DNA of 27,222 nt from Bacteroidota bacterium (GTDB lineage Bacteria; Bacteroidota; Bacteroidia; Bacteroidales; Bacteroidaceae): positions 1-27,222 of the forward strand of contig JAEXAJ010000092.1 of the NCBI GenBank assembly GCA_023458215.1, in the 5' to 3' direction. Below the pieces are notes generated by a model. The model saw nothing but the letters and a program-made list of their open reading frames with translations, searched no databases and was not told the DNA's origin. The translations under genes were made by a program, and so were the position numbers. Shown piece by piece: positions 14,543 through 22,832 of the stretch; position 1 is the stretch's first letter, and each line of letters opens with the position of its first letter.

Positions 14543-16831
14543 ATGAAAATGAAACTCTTTTCTTATGTTTTTATGGCAGTCTTGGCATGCACCCCATCGG
14601 TGAAAGCTAGCAGAACGGTGGTGGCAAACGACACCATTACTAAAAAGAAATCCGAAACAAGCGAACGCAATGTGATGTTGAACGCATCGGATGCCAACAA
14701 ACCTCGTGAAATACAAATCGGACTTCCCAGCGAAGACGTCAATGTGTACGAAAATGGACTACCTGCCGTATATTCTTCGGCTGTGCACAAACTGGCTACG
14801 CATTGGCGCAGCGATGCCAGCTTGGGCGAAGTGGGACTGATGACTCCCTCTGAATCCGCTATTACTACGGGGAATATTGCTTATTCGGTGAATGCCTTCT
14901 CCAAACTTGGGCAGAAGGAGTTTAAAGGTATCTTGAATTACCGCACCAACCACTTTGGATGGCAGAATGTGGATATGAATGTGTCGGGTGGGGTAGGAGA
15001 CTGTTGGCTCTACACTGCCAGCGTCTATCAGAACTTCGACCCGGGTAGCTTCGCTCCCAAGTTCGAGAACTTCAGCGACCGTACCCAACTTTATCGTGCA
15101 GGACTGACACGCCTTTTCAATAATAACCGTGGAAAGCTCTCCTTGTTTTATAAATTCTCCAAAAGCAATGCCCTCGGTTCCATGATTAACGCGGCGCCTT
15201 TTATCTATGTGGGCGATGGCAGTGTGAAAGAAATGCCGGGCTTCAAGTTGGGGACTTCCTCATACGCTCCCGAAGGCGGACGTTTTCAATATATGGACGT
15301 GATGGATGGCAAGATAAAGAGCGGTCGTTTCGGCGACCTCACTGACAACAAGGCACACGAAGTAGCTCTTTTGTTTGATTATACATTCAGCAACAACCTG
15401 ACTTGGACACTTAATGCCAAATATATGAATGCTCCTCAAGCCAACTATGTGGACTTCGGCGGTAGCAATATTAGTGAAGCAACGGCAGCCGACAATCTTT
15501 TTGCGGATGGTTCGCAGAATGCCTATACCGGACTTATAGAGGGCAGACGCACTTGGCTGCACCTTGGTAAAGTTCAAAACGCATTGATTACTTCTGAATT
15601 GAAAAAGCAATTGGGTACTCACGACTTGCGTCTGGGGCTGAATGAGTGGTATTATAATCTGAATTATCATTCCTCCTCTTTTCAATGGACAGGAACCGTC
15701 ACCGAATACCCCCAAATATTGAACCGCACCGAAGCCGACGGAAGTACCAACAAATTCAGAGGGTTCAATGAACTGAGCCCTGAGTATACCAAAGGATATG
15801 AAAACAAACTCGCCGCTTACTTCACCGACAACTGGCAGATAACTCCGAAATTCAATTTCTACTACGGTGCCCGCCTGGAATATTATCGCATGGCTGCCGA
15901 TCAGATACCTTACGCACGTTATGCAGGTTTCCACATTGATGACACCCATACCTATACCGACAATGAAGGCAATATTCTCTCTACCGAAAAGATAGAACCG
16001 CACAAAGTAGTGAAAGACAAGTTGAACTATGCGGCAACCGCGCAATTCACCTATAACATTACCGGAAACTTCGGTCTTACAGCCGACGGAACCGTCGCTA
16101 CCCGTTTCCCCCGTATCAACGAATATGCCGGAACCGGCCCCACCGAAGAGCAATATAAAAGGGTAACCATCCCCTTACTGCGTGGTGGCCTGTTCTATCG
16201 CAACAACTGGATTAACCTGACTTCGATGATTACCTATATCTCCAAATCGAATAATATCGACCAGCAGAATGTAACGAAACCGGGCACTACCCAGTCCAAA
16301 ACCACTCTCTTGATATATGATATCAAAACATTGGGCTGGACCACTTCGGCGGAAATCAATCCGTTCAAAGGGTTTCATTTGCATGCCTTGTTCACCTATC
16401 AGAAGCCGACTTACAACAATTACTTCATCAAGTCTCCCTTTGAAGGTGTATCCGACCTGAACGCGAACGGCAATATTGTAAAAGAAATCCCTCAGATACT
16501 GGCTGAAATTGATCCCAGTTATAATATAACTCCCGATCTGCGCCTGTGGCTCAGTTTCCGTTACTTCGGCAAGACTTATGCCAACCTGACAAATGCCCTC
16601 TACTTCAACGGCCGTTGGGAAACTTTTGGAGGAATCAACTGGAAAGTAAACAAACATCTTTCGGTAGGAGCTACTGTGGTCAACTTCCTCAACCAAAAAG
16701 GTGCGAGTGGCACCATCAACGGCGCCGAACTATTAAGCAAGGAAGAAGCCGGTAAATTTAAGGATCACTATATGAGTGGTAACTATTTACGCCCTTTAAC
16801 TTTGGAATTTAGTGCCAGTATATCCTTTTAA
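14543..16831 (+). CDS. TonB-dependent outer-membrane receptor, probably for alpha-galactosides
   Basis: About 762 residues from the ATG at 14543, where a signal peptide starts (MKMKLFSYVFMAVLACTPSVKA). The frame is open further upstream to 14390, but that extension has no signal peptide and crosses the promoter region. The body is a TonB-dependent receptor: an N-terminal plug-like part (about 55-170, with ENGLPAVYSS) and a long run of alternating beta-strands with many aromatic girdle residues. It ends in LEFSASISF, a typical barrel terminus. It lacks the SusC-type carboxypeptidase-like domain and no SusD follows. The GH36 alpha-galactosidase starts 44 bases downstream, so the two form an operon. 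Uptake of melibiose- or raffinose-like sugars is inferred from that pairing. Confidence 0.85.
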   Translation: MKMKLFSYVFMAVLACTPSVKASRTVVANDTITKKKSETSERNVMLNASDANKPREIQIGLPSEDVNVYENGLPAVYSSAVHKLATHWRSDASLGEVGLMTPSESAITTGNIAYSVNAFSKLGQKEFKGILNYRTNHFGWQNVDMNVSGGVGDCWLYTASVYQNFDPGSFAPKFENFSDRTQLYRAGLTRLFNNNRGKLSLFYKFSKSNALGSMINAAPFIYVGDGSVKEMPGFKLGTSSYAPEGGRFQYMDVMDGKIKSGRFGDLTDNKAHEVALLFDYTFSNNLTWTLNAKYMNAPQANYVDFGGSNISEATAADNLFADGSQNAYTGLIEGRRTWLHLGKVQNALITSELKKQLGTHDLRLGLNEWYYNLNYHSSSFQWTGTVTEYPQILNRTEADGSTNKFRGFNELSPEYTKGYENKLAAYFTDNWQITPKFNFYYGARLEYYRMAADQIPYARYAGFHIDDTHTYTDNEGNILSTEKIEPHKVVKDKLNYAATAQFTYNITGNFGLTADGTVATRFPRINEYAGTGPTEEQYKRVTIPLLRGGLFYRNNWINLTSMITYISKSNNIDQQNVTKPGTTQSKTTLLIYDIKTLGWTTSAEINPFKGFHLHALFTYQKPTYNNYFIKSPFEGVSDLNANGNIVKEIPQILAEIDPSYNITPDLRLWLSFRYFGKTYANLTNALYFNGRWETFGGINWKVNKHLSVGATVVNFLNQKGASGTINGAELLSKEEAGKFKDHYMSGNYLRPLTLEFSASISF

Positions 16832-16875
16832 TTCAAATATTAAACTATTTTTGTAACTCAATTTTATAGAACACC

Positions 16876-19065
16876 ATGAAAAAATTACTTGTAACTCTCT
16901 TTGCATTGGCATCTTTTACGTATGCCGGTGCCGTAGAAAACAAAACAATTCGTATTTCTACAGACAACACAGACCTTGTCCTTCAGGTAGGCGAAAACGG
17001 TCGCTTGTATCAAACGTATTTAGGTGAGAAACTGTTGCATGAGCAAGATCTTCAGAACTTCCGTTGGAACATCCACGCCGGTGCCGATGGTAGTGTGAGT
17101 AAACGCGGTTGGGAAGTTTATAGCGGTTCGGGCAACGAAGACTATTTTGAACCGGCTGTTGCCATCACCCACAACGACGGTAATCCGTCCACTTACTTAT
17201 ACTACGTTTCTTCTGCTGAAAAAGCGGTTGAGGGCGGTACGGAAACAGTGATTAACCTCCGCGATGACAAATATCCGGTGGATGTAACCCTGCACTATGT
17301 GGCCTATCCTAAGGAAAATGTCATCAAGACCTGGAGTGAAATAAAGCATCAGGAGAAGAAGCCAATCGTTCTTTCTACGTATGCTTCTACCATGCTATAC
17401 TTCAATAACACCGCTTATTACCTGACTGAATTCAGCAGTGACTGGGCGAAAGAAGCGCAGATGAGCAGCCAGCAATTGCAATTCGGAAAGAAGGTAATCG
17501 ATACCAAGCTGGGAAGCCGTGCCGCCATGCATACGCACCCCTTCTTTGAAGTGGGATTGGATCAGCCCGTCAATGAACATCAAGGCACTGTGCTGATGGG
17601 TACCCTTGGCTGGACGGGTAATTTCCGCTTTACTTTCGAGGTAGACAATGTAGGCAATCTTCGTGTCATCCCCGCTATCAATCCCTACGCTTCAAACTAC
17701 GAACTGAAACCGAACGAAGTATTCACTACTCCCGAATTTATCTTCACCCTAAGTAATGAAGGTGCCGGACAAGGTAGCCGCAACCTCCATGCCTGGGCAC
17801 TGAACCACAGTCTGAAAGATGGCAAAGGCAGCCGCTTGACGCTATTGAACAACTGGGAAAATACAGGTTTCAACTTCAATCAAGAGATACTGGCCGAGTT
17901 GATGAAGGAGGCCAAGCACTTAGGTGTGGATATGTTCTTGTTGGACGACGGTTGGTTTGCCAATAAATATCCCCGCAAAAACGATCAGGCCGGTTTGGGT
18001 GATTGGGAAGTGACTCACAACAAACTGCCCGGTGGCATCCCTGCTTTAGTACAGGCAGCTAAAGACGCCGGTGTGAAGTTCGGTATCTGGATTGAACCGG
18101 AAATGGTGAATCCCAAGAGCGAACTCTTTGAGAAACACCCCGAATGGGCTATTACCTTGCCCAATCGCACCACCTATTATTATCGCAACCAATTGGTACT
18201 TGACCTTAGCAATCCCAAAGTACAGGATTACGTGTACAGCGTTGTAGAGAATATAATGAAAGAGAACCCTGATGTGGCTTACTTCAAGTGGGATTGCAAC
18301 AGCCCCATCACCAATATTTATTCTCCATATCTGAAAGATAAGCAAGGTCAGCTTTATATCGACCATGTGCGTGGTGTATATAATGTCATGAGACGCGTAA
18401 AGGAGAACTATCCTAATGTTCCGATGATGCTCTGCTCCGGCGGTGGTGCCCGTTGCGATTATGAAGCGCTGAAATACTTCACCGAATTCTGGTGCAGCGA
18501 TAATACCGATCCTATAGAACGCATCTTTATCCAATGGGGATACTCGCAATTTTTCCCGGCAAAGGCAATGGCCGCCCACGTTACTAGTTGGAATAAGGCA
18601 ACCTCGGTGAAATTCCGCACGGATGTAGCTTCTATGTGTAAACTGGGCTTCGACATCGGACTGAAAGAACTTTCTGCCGATGAACTGACTTATTGCCAAA
18701 CTGCCGTTGCCAATTGGAAACGTCTGCAACCGGCCATCATGGACGGTGCCCAGTATCGCCTCGTTTCTCCTTACGAAAGCAACCACATGGCTGTGAACTA
18801 CGTGAGTCAGGATACCCGTAAAGCTGTATTATTTGCTTACGACATCCATCCGCGTTTCTCCGAGAAACTCATGGCAGTGAAGTTGCAAGGACTTGATCCC
18901 AACAAGCAATATAAGGTAGAAGAAATCAACCTCATGCCCGGAGCTACTTCCCGACTTGCCGACAACGGAAAGACTTTCTCAGGCGATTACCTGATGAAGG
19001 TGGGCTTGAATGTCTTTGGAACGTCTGCCGCCCAAAGCCATGTGCTAGAGCTTACTGCGCAGTAG
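16876..19065 (+). CDS. GH36 family alpha-galactosidase (periplasmic)
   Basis: A 729-residue protein with a clean signal peptide, MKKLLVTLFALASFTYAGA. It matches the GH36 layout: N-terminal beta-supersandwich (about 25-290), central TIM barrel, and C-terminal beta-sandwich. The FLLDDGWF motif near 355, the nucleophile in YFKWDCN (Asp473) and the acid/base in WCSDNTDP (Asp542) are all present. These spacings agree with characterised GH36 enzymes such as those of the RafA/AgaA type. It should remove terminal alpha-1,6-galactose from melibiose, raffinose or stachyose. From raffinose this leaves sucrose, a substrate that GH32 enzymes can cleave. It is the second gene of an operon with the TonB-dependent receptor and is followed by a strong terminator. 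No truncation is visible. Confidence 0.94.
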   Translation: MKKLLVTLFALASFTYAGAVENKTIRISTDNTDLVLQVGENGRLYQTYLGEKLLHEQDLQNFRWNIHAGADGSVSKRGWEVYSGSGNEDYFEPAVAITHNDGNPSTYLYYVSSAEKAVEGGTETVINLRDDKYPVDVTLHYVAYPKENVIKTWSEIKHQEKKPIVLSTYASTMLYFNNTAYYLTEFSSDWAKEAQMSSQQLQFGKKVIDTKLGSRAAMHTHPFFEVGLDQPVNEHQGTVLMGTLGWTGNFRFTFEVDNVGNLRVIPAINPYASNYELKPNEVFTTPEFIFTLSNEGAGQGSRNLHAWALNHSLKDGKGSRLTLLNNWENTGFNFNQEILAELMKEAKHLGVDMFLLDDGWFANKYPRKNDQAGLGDWEVTHNKLPGGIPALVQAAKDAGVKFGIWIEPEMVNPKSELFEKHPEWAITLPNRTTYYYRNQLVLDLSNPKVQDYVYSVVENIMKENPDVAYFKWDCNSPITNIYSPYLKDKQGQLYIDHVRGVYNVMRRVKENYPNVPMMLCSGGGARCDYEALKYFTEFWCSDNTDPIERIFIQWGYSQFFPAKAMAAHVTSWNKATSVKFRTDVASMCKLGFDIGLKELSADELTYCQTAVANWKRLQPAIMDGAQYRLVSPYESNHMAVNYVSQDTRKAVLFAYDIHPRFSEKLMAVKLQGLDPNKQYKVEEINLMPGATSRLADNGKTFSGDYLMKVGLNVFGTSAAQSHVLELTAQ

Positions 19066-19084
19066 TAAATCTTCACTCCCCATA

Positions 19085-19130
19085 AAAAGCCTTATTCTCT
19101 CTTTCCAAGAGAGCGTGAGGCTTTTCTTTT
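19085..19130 (+). terminator. Rho-independent terminator after the alpha-galactosidase gene
   Basis: AAAAGCCT (19085-19092) pairs with AGGCTTTT (19118-19125). An inner stem CTCTCTT (19097-19103) pairs with AAGAGAG (19107-19113) around a 3-base loop. A T-rich tail follows to about 19131. It starts 20 bases after the stop codon. Confidence 0.85.
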
Positions 19131-19171
19131 TAATTAAGACTTTCAACTGTCTGTCTTATTCCATTTTCTAT

Positions 19172-19179
19172 TATCTTTG
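19172..19179 (+). promoter_or_regulatory. -7 promoter element for the hybrid sensor gene
   Basis: TATCTTTG is a perfect TAnnTTTG match. It ends 27 bases before the ATG at 19207, giving a leader of about 20 bases. This also argues that the frame extension back to 19177 is not translated. No clear -33 element. Confidence 0.5.
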
Positions 19180-19206
19180 CTCTTCTGCAATCTTAAATCA
19201 CCGAAA

Positions 19207-21972
19207 ATGAAAATGAGACAACATTACTTCCGAATATTATCCTTTCTTATTATACTATGCGGAACACTACTTTCTTGTTCCCGTCACGAACCCCGTTTTC
19301 GTATCGGCGTCTCTCAGTGTAGCGAAGACGAATGGCGTCACCAGATGAACAGCGAGATACTGCGTGAAGCCAATTTCTATGAAGATGTAGAAGTCAAGAT
19401 TCGTACGGCCGGAGATGATAATGTCCGTCAGGCCGAAGACATCCGTTCTTTTATAAACGAAGGGGTCGATTTGTTGATTGTGGCACCCAATGAGGCGGCG
19501 CCGATAACTCCTGTAGTGGAAGAAGCCTATAACCAAGGCATCCCCGTTATTGTGGTAGACCGTAAAATTCTCTCGGACAAATATACCGCTTATGTAGGTG
19601 CCGATAATTATGAGATAGGAGTAGCCGTAGGAAACTACATAGCCAATATGCTGCATGGCAAAGGAACCATTGCCGAAATCTCCGGCCTTGCAGGTTCTAC
19701 CCCTGCCATAGATCGCCACCAAGGATTTATGAAAGTTGTATCGAACTATCCCGATATCCGTCTGCTGGCTACCGAAGATGGTGCCTGGCTCCGCCTGCGT
19801 GCAGAGGAAAAGATGGATACTCTATTAAGTCGTTTCCCGCAGATAGATGTTGTTTTTGCTCAGAACGACCGCATGGCGGCGGGTGCTTATTCTGCCGCTG
19901 CCCGTCGGCAACAGGCGAAGGATATACGCTTTGTAGGCATTGATGCCCTTCCGGGCGAAGGCTACGGCGTGGAGCAAGTACTTGCCGGCGAACTGGATGC
20001 GACCTTTATTTATCCTACCGGTGGCGACCGTGTGATGCAGATTGCCATGGATATACTGAATAAACGTGATTTCCCTCGTGAAACGCTGCTCAATACTTCC
20101 GTTGTGGACCGTGATAATGCGCTAATCATGAAGATGCAGACCGGTCATATCAGTACTCTCGACAGTAAGATCGAGACGCTGAACGGTAAAATCAATCAGA
20201 CCTTGACGCGTTATGCTACCCAGCAAGGCATGTTGTTAGTCAGTTTGGTTGCACTCTTGTTGGTGGTTGGCTTGCTGGTAGCTGTGTACCTTTCTTTGCG
20301 TGTCAAGAACCGTTTGAACCGCGAGTTGTCTTTGCAGAAAAAGAAACTGGAGGAGCAGAAGACTCAGCTAATAGAACAAACCGAACTACTGGAACAGCAG
20401 AAGGAACAGTTGGAACAACTCTCTCATGAGCTGGAGGCGGCAACGCATGCCAAACTCGTCTTCTTTACCAACATCTCCCATGACTTCCGTACTCCGCTCA
20501 CCTTGATTGCCGATCCTATCGAACAGCTCCTTGCCGATAAATCCATCAGCGAGCAACCCCGGCAGCTACTAGGACTGATGAAGAAGAACGTACATATCCT
20601 TTTGCGTCTGGTCAATCAGATTCTTGATTTCCGTAAGGTAGAAAACGGACGTATGGAACTCCATCCCGAACCTTTCGATCTGCTTGGTAGTTTTCAGGGC
20701 TGGAATGATTCTTTCCGTATGGCTCTTTTGAAAAAACATATATCATTTAACTTTGAAGCTGCAAGCGATGCCGACTTCCGGATGATGGCCGATGCTGAGA
20801 AAATGGAACGTATCTACTTCAACCTCTTCTCCAATGCCGTGAAATATACACCCGAGAACGGGAAGATAACCATACGTCTCGAAGCGGAAGAGCAAAACTA
20901 CCGTTTGGCTATCTTCAACTCCGGAAGCTATATTTCGTCTACCGATGTCGAAGCTATCTTCGAACGCTTTTATCAAGTAGACGGACACCAAGCGGGTACA
21001 GGTATCGGTTTGGCATTGGTGCGTGCTTTTGTCGAGATGCACGGCGGCAATATTACTGCGCATAGCAACGAAAAAGGAACTACTTTTGTGGTTACTTTCC
21101 CCAAGCAAGAGGTTGCACAATACCATCCTACCATCGTAACATTGCCCGCCGAAGAAAAAGAAGTTTCCTCTACTTTGGTAGATACGGAAATATTGGCAGG
21201 GGAAGAAGCGGTAGAAGCTGATTGTCCGATTGTCCTTATTATTGATGATAATGCCGATATACGCACCTACGTGAAATCCTTGCTTTCCAAAGAGTTTCGT
21301 GTATTGGATGCCGCTGATGGTACAACCGGAATTCGTCTTGCCATGAAGTATGTTCCTGATGTCATTGTATCCGACGTCATGATGCCCGGCATGGATGGAG
21401 TGGAATGTTGCCGTCGCCTGAAAAGCGAGTTGCAGACTTGCCACATCCCGGTTATTCTGCTTACTGCCTGTTCATTGGACGAACAACGTATCTTGGGATA
21501 TGATGGTGGAGCAGATTCTTATATCTCCAAACCTTTCAATTCGCAACTACTCTTATCCCGCATTCGTAACCTTATTACCAATCGTCGGCAGTTAAAACAG
21601 TTCTTGGGCGATAATCAAACGATAGAGAAAGAATCGGTCAGCGATCTTGATAAAGACTTTGTATCTCGCTTTAAAGCACTTGTCGAGGATAAAATGAAAG
21701 AACCTGACTTGAATGTGGAAGACTTGGGGCGTGATATGGGAATGAGTCGCGTACAGTTATATCGTAAACTCAAATCCCTTACCAACTACTCCCCGAATGA
21801 ACTGTTGCGTCAAATAAGGCTAAAAAAGGCGGCCTCGTTACTGGCCGCCTCTGATATGACTGTCTCCGAAATAGCATACGAAGTAGGTTTCTCATCACCC
21901 TCATACTTCACCAAATGCTACAAAGAACAGTTTGGTGAAAGTCCGAGTGATTTCTTGAAGAGGAGAGGGTAG
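19207..21972 (+). CDS. Hybrid two-component system sensor/regulator with periplasmic sugar-binding domain (BT1754-like)
   Basis: 921 residues from the ATG at 19207; the open frame to 19177 would need TTG and overlaps the -7 element. Domains in order: signal/anchor segment; type I periplasmic binding protein domain of the ribose-binding kind (about 36-310, with IVAPNEAA, VVDRKILS, AQNDRMAAGA); one membrane segment (about 341-364); coiled coil; histidine kinase with H-box ISHDFRTPL (His425), N-box FNLFSNAVKYTP and G-box GTGIGLAL; receiver with Asp723 in VSDVMMPGMDG and Lys775; and a C-terminal AraC-type HTH. In B. thetaiotaomicron the sensor of this design in the fructan locus (BT1754) binds fructose, so fructose is the likely signal here. 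Probable targets are the GH32 and susCD promoters; control of the alpha-galactoside operon is an open question. Confidence 0.93.
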   Translation: MKMRQHYFRILSFLIILCGTLLSCSRHEPRFRIGVSQCSEDEWRHQMNSEILREANFYEDVEVKIRTAGDDNVRQAEDIRSFINEGVDLLIVAPNEAAPITPVVEEAYNQGIPVIVVDRKILSDKYTAYVGADNYEIGVAVGNYIANMLHGKGTIAEISGLAGSTPAIDRHQGFMKVVSNYPDIRLLATEDGAWLRLRAEEKMDTLLSRFPQIDVVFAQNDRMAAGAYSAAARRQQAKDIRFVGIDALPGEGYGVEQVLAGELDATFIYPTGGDRVMQIAMDILNKRDFPRETLLNTSVVDRDNALIMKMQTGHISTLDSKIETLNGKINQTLTRYATQQGMLLVSLVALLLVVGLLVAVYLSLRVKNRLNRELSLQKKKLEEQKTQLIEQTELLEQQKEQLEQLSHELEAATHAKLVFFTNISHDFRTPLTLIADPIEQLLADKSISEQPRQLLGLMKKNVHILLRLVNQILDFRKVENGRMELHPEPFDLLGSFQGWNDSFRMALLKKHISFNFEAASDADFRMMADAEKMERIYFNLFSNAVKYTPENGKITIRLEAEEQNYRLAIFNSGSYISSTDVEAIFERFYQVDGHQAGTGIGLALVRAFVEMHGGNITAHSNEKGTTFVVTFPKQEVAQYHPTIVTLPAEEKEVSSTLVDTEILAGEEAVEADCPIVLIIDDNADIRTYVKSLLSKEFRVLDAADGTTGIRLAMKYVPDVIVSDVMMPGMDGVECCRRLKSELQTCHIPVILLTACSLDEQRILGYDGGADSYISKPFNSQLLLSRIRNLITNRRQLKQFLGDNQTIEKESVSDLDKDFVSRFKALVEDKMKEPDLNVEDLGRDMGMSRVQLYRKLKSLTNYSPNELLRQIRLKKAASLLAASDMTVSEIAYEVGFSSPSYFTKCYKEQFGESPSDFLKRRG

Positions 21973-21986
21973 TGGATCTGTGTAAA

Positions 21987-22304
21987 TTACCAAAGAGCTA
22001 CTTTCCCCAAAGACCCAAGTTCTAGACTTGCAGTTTTTACTCCCATTGCTTTAAAGGCCCTTACAATTGTAGCAAAAGAGATACTTTTTCCACTTTCTAT
22101 TTTCGAGATTTGTGCTCTCTTAACTCCCATAAGCTCGCCAAGTTGTTCTTGAGTAAGATTTTTGGCTTCTCTTGCTTGCTTGATTGCTTCGCCTATGAGA
22201 AAGTTGTTGATGTCAGTTTCGTATTTGGCACGGGCTGGAGTACCTTTAACTCCTATGACTCTATCAAGAGCCTCTTCTTCTGTATAAAATCTCATTTGTT
22301 CCAT
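21987..22304 (-). CDS. HigA-like XRE family antitoxin
   Basis: A 105-residue protein with a Cro/C1-type helix-turn-helix at about 50-90 (LTQEQLGELMGVKRAQISKIESGK), preceded by a short N-terminal part. It begins 4 bases after the stop of the toxin-like gene on the same strand, giving the toxin-first order of HigBA systems. In that family the antitoxin binds the toxin and represses the shared promoter; a candidate operator lies upstream of the toxin gene. The gene ends only 14 bases from the convergent hybrid sensor gene, with no obvious terminator between, so the 3' ends may overlap as RNA. Confidence 0.87.
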   Translation of the reverse strand: MEQMRFYTEEEALDRVIGVKGTPARAKYETDINNFLIGEAIKQAREAKNLTQEQLGELMGVKRAQISKIESGKSISFATIVRAFKAMGVKTASLELGSLGKVALW

Positions 22305-22308
22305 ATCG

Positions 22309-22650
22309 TCATTTTTTAGAGTTAAAATACTGTTTTCTTATTTCTTCCGCTTTAGCTATTTCCTTGTGTGGCGTCTTTTGCATTTTCTTGATAAATCCGT
22401 GCGTAGTTAGCACCAACGCCTCTCTATCTGTGTCCCAAAATGCAAATAGCCTATATGCAATACCATTGTACAAAGTCCTGAATTCCCATATATCAGTATC
22501 ATCCAGCTTCTTGAAAAGTTCTTTATCAACCACATATTTACTTTTATTCACGTTATACATGATTTTAGTCTTGGTCTTTTCATCAAGACTATTCAGAAAC
22601 TTAATCGTATCTTCCGAATAGATAATTTTGAATCTTGCTCTTTCTTCCAT
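22309..22650 (-). CDS. HigB/RelE-superfamily toxin (phage Gp49-like)
   Basis: A 113-residue basic protein resembling phage-derived Gp49-like/HigB toxins of the RelE/ParE superfamily. Landmarks are an FLNSLDEKTKTKI helix, a WEFRTLYNGIAYRLFAFWD core, and VLTTHGFIKKMQKTP near the C terminus. Members are usually mRNA-cleaving, ribosome-dependent toxins. The conserved arginines and lysine of the core are present, so it appears intact. It is the first gene of a two-gene operon with the HigA-like antitoxin. A perfect TATCTTTG -7 element and an alternating inverted-repeat operator lie directly upstream. Confidence 0.85.
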   Translation of the reverse strand: MEERARFKIIYSEDTIKFLNSLDEKTKTKIMYNVNKSKYVVDKELFKKLDDTDIWEFRTLYNGIAYRLFAFWDTDREALVLTTHGFIKKMQKTPHKEIAKAEEIRKQYFNSKK

Positions 22651-22669
22651 GACTCTGTTTTTGATTTTG

Positions 22670-22700
22670 CAAAGATAGGAATGATGTTCCTATTTAGGAA
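22670..22700 (-). promoter_or_regulatory. Toxin-antitoxin promoter with overlapping palindromic operator
   Basis: On the - strand, TATCTTTG (22677-22670) is a perfect -7 element 20 bases before the toxin ATG. Immediately upstream, TAGGAA (22676-22681), TTCCTA (22687-22692) and TAGGAA (22695-22700) form two overlapping inverted repeats sharing the middle half-site, the first abutting the -7 element. This is a good layout for autorepression by the XRE antitoxin. Confidence 0.6.
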
Positions 22701-22749
22701 ACATTATTAATTCTATTTTATGCTAATTTGCCTGTTTCTATTATTTTCT

Positions 22750-22820
22750 GAGCACAAAGACACGAAGACGCAAAGTTTTTTCTCTGTAATAAAACTCTGT
22801 GTCTTCGTGTCTCTGTGTTC
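22750..22820. repeat. 30-base near-perfect inverted repeat (long hairpin)
   Basis: Left arm 22750-22779 and right arm 22791-22820 pair over 30 positions with 26 Watson-Crick pairs, 2 G-U pairs and 2 mismatches, around an 11-base loop. The arms share the core GACACGAAGAC/GTCTTCGTGTC. It lies 13 bases past the tricorn-like gene stop, so it may end or protect that transcript. It could also be a dispersed REP-like element; similar wording is remembered from other Bacteroidota intergenic regions but was not searched. Confidence 0.8.
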
Positions 22821-22832
22821 GGAAACTTAGGA

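Noticed and set aside
15260..16153. Long open frame (297 codons) on the - strand inside the TonB receptor gene
   Set aside because: It is antisense to a well-supported receptor gene and has no recognisable motif. Long antisense frames are common opposite GC-richer coding sequence in this part of the window.
18046..18786. Long open frame (246 codons) on the - strand inside the alpha-galactosidase gene
   Set aside because: It overlaps the catalytic region of a clear GH36 gene and its translation resembles no family. Treated as a coding shadow.
20743..21444. Open frame (233 codons) on the - strand inside the hybrid sensor gene
   Set aside because: It lies opposite kinase and receiver domains with all catalytic motifs intact, and its translation has no family features.
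21973..21986. Terminator between the hybrid sensor gene and the antitoxin gene
   Set aside because: Only 14 bases separate the stop codons and no complementary arms with a T run were found around them.
22750..22820. Miniature transposable element from the long inverted repeat
   Set aside because: No target-site duplication flanks the arms and the loop is only 11 bases, so there is no positive sign of transposition.
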